DNA from: Promicromonosporaceae bacterium
GTDB lineage: Bacteria > Actinomycetota > Actinomycetes > Actinomycetales > Cellulomonadaceae
Assembly: GCA_009780755.1 (NCBI GenBank)
Contig: WQZL01000161.1
Location: 1 to 5,470 of the forward strand
DNA length: 5,470 nt
Direction: 5' to 3'
Part shown: piece by piece, positions 1-4,400 of the stretch
Layout: each line of letters starts with the position of its first letter
Numbering within the stretch: the first letter of the stretch is position 1
The notes under the pieces: model-generated
Told to the model about the DNA's origin: nothing
The model's database searches: none
Seen by the model: only the letters and a program-made list of their open reading frames with translations
Position numbers and translations under genes: made by a program

Positions 1-388
1 GTTCACCACGAAAACACACGCGGCAGCTCTAGTGGCAGTCGAGTTGGTTGTGGTGAACGTGTCAGGCCAGAACACTGAACTGGCAGCGGGTGGTTCAGGG
101 TAACGGTAATGGTGACGCCACCCCAAGGAAGGAGGGGATGGCCAAACGCTAGCCCTTACTCCTGGATCACCCGCACGCCACTCACATGCTTGTCTCCGCC
201 GCTCTCAGAGCGGCGGCAGTGGTGAAACCAGTCAACCCGTTGTTGCGTTAGCCGCCATTGGTGGTTAGGTCGCCGTAACAACAGGATTGACCGCTACCGG
301 CTCGTTTCTAAGTTGATCGTCGGAGATCAAGCCAAGGAACACAAGCCGGTAACGCACCACAACAGCTAGCCACACGGCTAGCACCCTG
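1..388. other. Gene-free edge segment with several small inverted repeats
   Basis: No coding region is convincing here. The stretch holds several inverted repeats: GTTCACCAC at 1-9 against GTGGTGAAC at 50-58; a bulged stem 117-124/134-142; an imperfect pair 231-247/271-291; TACCGGCT at 295-302 against AGCCGGTA at 344-351; inside that, TTGATC 313-318 against GATCAA 325-330; and GCTAGCC 365-371 against GGCTAGC 376-382. A purine-rich AAGGAAGGAGGGG precedes an ATG at 138, but that frame stops after four codons. The left edge may contain the tail of a neighbouring gene (a plus frame open from the edge ends with TAA at 101-103), but 33 open codons are not enough to claim it. Confidence 0.5.
196..216. 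repeat. Perfect GC-rich hairpin
   Basis: CCGCCGCTC at 196-204 is the exact reverse complement of GAGCGGCGG at 208-216, with a three-base loop, so the transcript of either strand would fold into a stable stem. No T-run follows on either strand, so it is not a classical rho-independent terminator. Actinobacterial terminators often lack a U-tract, so a role in 3'-end formation for a gene left of the window is possible but not shown. Confidence 0.7.
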
Positions 389-434
389 GTGATGGGTGCC
401 GTCTTCATTTCTCCCCGAAGACGGCACCCATCAC
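389..434. repeat. Perfect 18-bp stem hairpin, possible bidirectional terminator
   Basis: Bases 389-406 (GTGATGGGTGCCGTCTTC) are exactly complementary to 417-434, around a ten-base loop (407-416, ATTTCTCCCC). It is the longest perfect stem in the window. Neither flank carries a T-run, so termination is an inference from stability and from its place in an intergenic stretch. A short minus-strand frame runs through it, but its codons are dictated by the palindromes and I do not regard it as a gene. Confidence 0.75.
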
Positions 435-455
435 TGCTATAACCACAACCCACCA

Positions 456-563
456 CGTCATTCTGCGCGCAGGGAGCGCAGCGAACGAAGTCGCAGAACC
501 TAGACCTGACGGTTACCGTCTGGGTCTAGGTTCTGCGACTCGCTGCGCTCGCGCAGAATGACG
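456..563. repeat. Long imperfect inverted repeat (REP/BIME-like palindrome)
   Basis: The left arm 456-506 and right arm 523-563 are reverse complements running from CGTCATTCTGCGCG at the ends to AACCTAGACC at the centre. The left arm is ten bases longer because it carries two extra pentamers, CAGGG (470-474) and ACGAA (485-489), which the right arm lacks. The 16-base centre holds a further palindrome, GACGGT-T-ACCGTC (508-520), so the whole element folds almost without interruption. This resembles repetitive extragenic palindromes that are dispersed in actinobacterial genomes. It encodes no protein, and its copy number in the genome is unknown from here. Confidence 0.85.
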
Positions 564-569
564 GGGTGC

Positions 570-681
570 GGTTGGTTGAGTAGGGCGCGTAGCGCCCGTG
601 TCGAAGCCATCCGTAGTGTGGCGGTTGGTGGTTTCGACATGTCGGGCCTGGCGGCCCTCCTACTCAACCACCCGTGTTTTC
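570..681. repeat. Composite palindromic repeat, unit 1 of a tandem array
   Basis: This is a 112-bp unit. Outer arms GGTTGAGTAG (574-583) and CTACTCAACC (660-669) pair, as do TGTCGAAGCCA (599-609) and TGGTTTCGACA (629-639, one G-U pair). Each arm contains its own small hairpin: GGGCGC-GTA-GCGCCC (583-597) on the left and GGGCC-TGGC-GGCCC (644-657) on the right. The result is a cruciform or cloverleaf-like design. No transposase or reading frame of substance lies in it, so it is a non-coding repeat, perhaps a REP element or a miniature mobile element. Confidence 0.85.
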
Positions 682-794
682 GGTTGGTTGAGTAGGGCGC
701 GCAGCGCCCGTGTCGAAACCACTTCGGCTGCCCGGTGGTGGTGGTTTCGACATGTCGGGCCTGGCGGCCCTCCTACTCAACCACCCGTGTTTTC
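682..794. repeat. Composite palindromic repeat, unit 2
   Basis: This 113-bp unit directly abuts unit 1 and has the same architecture. The last 56 bases (739-794) are identical to 626-681 of unit 1. The central spacer differs (CTTCGGCTGCCCGGTGG here). The inner arms TGTCGAAACCAC and GTGGTTTCGACA pair perfectly in this unit. The left inner hairpin is GGGCGC-GCA-GCGCCC (695-709). The pattern suggests tandem duplication or homogenisation of the right half while the centre diverged. Confidence 0.85.
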
Positions 795-839
795 GGCTGG
801 TTGAGTAGGCCCGCTAGGGCCGTGTCGAAGCCATCCGAA
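795..839. repeat. Composite palindromic repeat, unit 3, truncated to its left arm
   Basis: This copy begins like the others (GGCTGGTTGAGTAG, then GTGTCGAAGCCATCCG) but has no right arm; the sequence then passes into an unrelated G-rich stretch. Its inner hairpin reads GGCCC-GCTA-GGGCC (808-821) where units 1 and 2 have GGGCGC/GCGCCC. The bases changed on both sides, so pairing is kept. Its distal part (GAAGCCATCCG) matches unit 1 better than unit 2. Confidence 0.8.
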
Positions 840-843
840 GTTC

Positions 844-950
844 GGCGATGTGGGAGGTGAGGTGGGTCTCAATTTGGTGGTGAATGGGGGAGGGGTGGAG
901 GTGATTGTGGAGGGGGTGTGAGCGTAAGTGGACGGTGGAGTGGAGGTAGG
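844..950. other. Strongly G-rich, C-poor non-coding stretch
   Basis: Between 851 and 950 I count 56 G and 4 C. G-runs of three or more fall at 852-854, 864-866, 886-890, 892-895 and 912-916, with many GG steps between them. The loops between long runs are up to 19 bases, so a standard G-quadruplex is not assured, though two-tetrad or long-loop forms are possible. Plus-strand frames are short. A minus-strand frame ending with TAG at 816-814 is open for about 56 codons and rich in Leu-His, but it has no start and its composition comes from the C-rich strand. It could be a decayed gene end or simple low-complexity DNA. Confidence 0.6.
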
Positions 951-1090
951 TTGAATAAGTTTGGTTTGGGCGAACAGTTTTACGCTATGGGTTGTTCAAA
1001 CAAGCGTGTCCCGTCACACGAAGCACCAATATGTGACGTTTCGACGTGCGTTGCGCGCCGTTCTGGCTAGGTTTGATCGGCCTTCTTGCG

Positions 1091-1146
1091 GGAAACTCGC
1101 ATATTCGTGTGTGGTTTCTCGGAACTTTGTCATTCTCGGCGCCGTC
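1091..1146 (+). promoter_or_regulatory. Possible ECF-sigma promoter boxes, two in tandem
   Basis: GGAAAC at 1091-1096 stands 17 bases before GTT at 1114-1116, and GGAACT at 1121-1126 is followed by CGTC at 1143-1146 (17 bases after GGAAC). GGAA-N16/18-GTT or CGTC resembles promoters of extracytoplasmic-function sigma factors of the SigE/SigH/SigR type. No good TTGACA/TATAAT pair was seen between 950 and 1157. Short degenerate boxes arise easily by chance, so this is tentative. If the second pair is used, the transcript would begin near the ATG at 1157. Confidence 0.22.
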
Positions 1147-1154
1147 GGGGGGTT

Positions 1155-1356
1155 AGATGACATCAACGACATCTGTCTGTTGCCCGGCTCCTGGGCGGTC
1201 AGATCGGTCGCGCTGCCCCGTCACGGTGGCCCGATCATCAAGCCGCTTGAACGGGGTAGGGGAACGAGATGTCATGGACTTAACAAACCGCTGCCTTTAC
1301 CCAGGCGGCGGACAACTGATCGGCTCATCTCCATGTGGGCCATAGGGAGAGACATC
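1155..1356 (+). promoter_or_regulatory. Candidate structured 5' leader of the surface-protein gene
   Basis: Local stems are GCCCGG/CTGGGC (1182-1196), GATCGG/CCGATC (1202-1207 with 1231-1236) enclosing a smaller stem 1215-1230, and a nine-pair stem CCGCTGCCT/AGGCGGCGG (1288-1311). Competing pairings exist. CCGATCA (1231-1237) can instead pair with TGATCGG (1317-1323). GATGTC (1268-1273) can pair with GACATC at 1159-1164, 1168-1173 or 1351-1356, the last just before the start codon. TCTCC (1328-1332) can cover the Shine-Dalgarno (GGAGA, 1346-1350). A 62-codon frame with five Cys (1157-1345, ATG, TAG) runs through it and ends at the Shine-Dalgarno. I did not recognise a known riboswitch class. 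Regulation by this leader is inference. Confidence 0.3.
1344..1356 (+). promoter_or_regulatory. Ribosome binding site that fixes the GTG start
   Basis: AGGGAG at 1344-1349 lies seven bases before the GTG at 1357, a near-ideal Shine-Dalgarno and spacing. It decides between this GTG and the in-frame ATG eight codons upstream (1333), which is preceded by pyrimidine-rich CTCATCTCC and has no such site. The stop codon of the short frame 1157-1345 overlaps its first bases. Confidence 0.75.
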
Positions 1357-1473
1357 GTGAGCGAGAGCTTCGTTCTAGTAAGCAAGGGAAAGCAGCAGCG
1401 CCGCCGTGGCCTGCTCGCCACCCTTCTGACTGCCACCCTAATCACCTCACTGCTGGGCGGAACTGCCCATGCA
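1357..1473 (+). other. Signal peptide, Sec or possibly Tat
   Basis: The n-region KGKQQRRR (residues 10-17) is followed by a hydrophobic core from Leu19 to about Leu33 and an A-H-A signal peptidase I site at 37-39, giving Thr40 as first mature residue. RRGLL (16-20) loosely resembles the twin-arginine motif RRxFL, so Tat export is possible, but the Sec reading is simpler. The n-region is long (17 residues) as is common in actinobacteria. Confidence 0.85.
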
Positions 1474-4400
1474 ACAGTGGGTGGCGACTCCTACGGGTCA
1501 GAGCTTGACCGCTCTGACCTGGACTTTCTCTCCGGAGAATTAGAGGGAGGAGTGGCCACCGACTTATACACCCCTGATGACACTCTGGTCGAGGGCGGCG
1601 ATGGCTCCCATGTTCAAGCCCACGAGGGCGACCTGTTTGGCGATGACGCCGAGGCGGCCCTGGTCGCGGATAGCGACATCCCTGAGGGTGAGTTCTTCTG
1701 GAACATCGGTCCGGAGGGATACGCCTACCAGGTTGACGCGGAGGGCACCGTTGTTGACTGGGAGGCCCTGCTTTACGGCTATGAGGCTACTCCCGGCGGT
1801 CCCGCGGCAGGTTTGGCGGGTGATGAGGATGTCGAGTGGGGTAGCTGGGATGACTCCCACGACTTCATTGGCGTTGATTTCGGCGATGATTTTGCGGCCT
1901 TCTCTGCTGCGGTTGACCCATTTAACGCTTGTGCTGGGGGAACACAGGCGGCGCCGAGCGCGAGCCAGTGGAACCAGTCGGCTACCAACTCCCGGCAGTC
2001 GCACAACGCTAACTGGGGTGGTGGGGTAACTTCCCGGACGCAGCAGTTTTACGTTTATGCCAATGCTTGTCACCAGTTGGATGTTCGTTTCTTGACTAAC
2101 CGTTGGCGGGATGCTCATAACAACGGCGCGCAACGGGTGACGCTCTTCATCACCGATCCAACCGGTAACACCATTCGTACTACGTTGAACCGTGGCGTGC
2201 CGGCTGGGCAGCGAGGGACCGGCGCGATGGCTGCCGCCAACGGCACCACTAACCCCTTGCAGCGTCTGGGGTTGCGTAGTGCGACGGCGGGTGTTTGGCA
2301 TATCCGCACGCGAGTCGAGGACGCTAACGGTAATTCAGTTTCCCTGGCTAGCCAGGGGCGTGGTTGGAGTGCGCATCGTTTTGATATTGCGGTGCGTGAC
2401 CCTCAGGGTCGGATGCAGTCGCCTGGTCGTGTGTGGACGGATACTCTTCAGCAAACGTTTGATTCTCATACGCAGGCCACGGTCCTTTCCGGTAGCGCCC
2501 GTTGGGGTGTCCGCTGGAATCAGCGTCACTGGGCGATGACTTCTGAGGGTTTGCGTTTCGAGATCACTCAGCGCTCCTTTAACGGTATTCACTCGGCTAT
2601 GCGTGTTAACGGCACGGGTGTGCATCTGAACTGTCGGCCAGTATTCCGTTCGATGCTTGCTCACCACGCGCCGCATCAAAACCCGGGTGGTCGAAACTAT
2701 AGCGTCGCTGGCGCTAGCAATTGCGGTCTGGCAGCGGGTCGTATCTTCTGGGCGCCGCCGGATATCAACATGCCGCGTACGGCTCGTTTCCCGAATGGTT
2801 CGACTGGGTGGGTTAACCCGCAGCAGGTGAATCCCAGCGTTTCTGTGCGCTATGAACAGGGCACCAGCACCACGAACTATGGCGGTACCATCGTGGTGAC
2901 CACTAACCAGGCCGGCCCAATCACGGTAGTAATTGCTGGGTCTGGCACAAACCGGACGATCACGCTGCCAAATGCCCGGGCAGGCACAAGCCGCATTGCT
3001 TGGGATGGCCGTAATGGCGCCAATCAGGTTATCCCGCTAACCGCATCGCTGACGATTAATGTGAGCCTTGAGGCCGGGCGGACACACTTTGTACACCAGG
3101 ATGTCGAGTACCGCGAAGGCGGCATCGAGGTCCGCGCCCTCAATGGCCCATTCAGTGGCCGCCGGCTCCTCCACTGGGGCGAACCGCATCACTCCCAGCA
3201 CTGCTGGGAAAACGGTACCCAGCGCAGATGTGCTGGCTTGTTCCCAACCCCGCGTTGGGGTAGCGCCGATTCCGCCGGTGGCGCGCACCGCTGGGGTCGT
3301 AGCAACATGAACACACCGGTATATGGCGTCGACGGCGTAACCACCTGGGGTGACGGCCGCCAGATGAACGAGTGGATGCCCGGCACGGTGGTAAACAGCT
3401 CGATGCGCCTGGGTCCGGCCGCTTCCTGCACCATGACAGGCGCCCCCCGACTCATCCCGGCCGGTCAAGAAGTGACACACCGGGTAACCGTCAGAAATGA
3501 TGGCCAGGTCCGACGCGCGATGACTGCCGCAATCGATATTTCACAGGCATTACAAGGTGGCCGCACCACACTGGTAGCTGGCTCGATTACAGCCTCTCCG
3601 GGCAGCGTTACGCAGAGTGGAAACATTCTGAACTGGAGTGGCACGCTCAACCCTGGGCAGACCGCCACCATAACTTACCGGTTGCGCGCGGCTAGCCCAG
3701 CGCAAAATGCCACGTTTACCAGCACAGTTACCGTACCTGGACCAAACGGTCAAACCTGTACCGTTACCAACGAAACGCAGGCTGCTCCGGCCGCGCCCGG
3801 AAACCCGACCTGCATCATGACCGCTTCCCCGCGTTTGGTTCAGCCGGGGGCAGAGACCACGCACACGCTGACCATCACCAACACGGGTAATCAACAGCGG
3901 GCACTTACCTCACAGACGAGTATCGCTAACCACCTTTCCGGGGGCAGGTTCACATTCGTAGACAATTCGCTGCAAGCCTCCGTTGGCTCAGCGACGCGCA
4001 GCGGTAACAACATTAACTGGAGTGGCACGGTCGCAGCCGGTGCCGTTGTGACCATTACCTACCGTTTGCGGGCGGCAAACCCCTCTACTGCTGGGGGCAC
4101 GGTTACCGCGACCACCACAATGACCCCAGGGGGGACATGTAACGTTGTCAACGAGACAACGGGGCCGCCGGTAACGGGTGCGCCGACTTGTACCATGAGC
4201 GGCTCTCCGCGCGTGGTGATGCCGGGTGCGGTAACCACGCACACGCTGACTATTACCAACACGGGTAACCAGCAGCGGGCGCTTTCCTCGGTGACAAACT
4301 TGACCAACCACCTTTCCGGGGGCAGGTTCACGCTGGTGTCTGGCTCGATTCAGGCATCTGCGGGTTCAGCCTCGCTGAGCGGCAACAATCTGAACTGGAG

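Noticed and set aside
2..103. Plus frame open from the left edge to TAA, possible tail of an upstream gene
   Set aside because: Only 33 codons, no recognisable motif, and a comparably long frame is open on the opposite strand (6-155).
265..456. Minus-strand 63-codon frame with a hydrophobic stretch
   Set aside because: It runs through several perfect inverted repeats that dictate its codons, its GTG start has no spaced Shine-Dalgarno (the GGGGAG before the internal ATG is only two bases away), and no family is recognised.
598..804. Plus-strand 68-codon frame
   Set aside because: It lies wholly inside the tandem palindromic units and its sequence is just the repeat translated.
570..839. CRISPR-like array of regular repeats
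   Set aside because: The units abut without spacers, are ~112 bp long and internally palindromic; the count is 2.4 and no cas gene is present.
1202..1250. tRNA-like fold
   Set aside because: Stems are present but there is no T-arm consensus, anticodon arm geometry or acceptor pairing.
1175..1320. c-di-AMP (ydaO-type) riboswitch upstream of a cell-surface gene
   Set aside because: Fragments such as GGGTAGGGGAAC recall it, but the order of conserved blocks and the GTCAGCTAACC-type end are not present. A covariance-model search would be decisive.
1564..2301. Minus-strand 245-codon frame opposite the surface gene
   Set aside because: The plus strand is clearly coding here, with the signal peptide upstream and a continuous frame to the window edge. 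The antisense frame has Arg/Thr-rich low-plausibility sequence typical of shadows.
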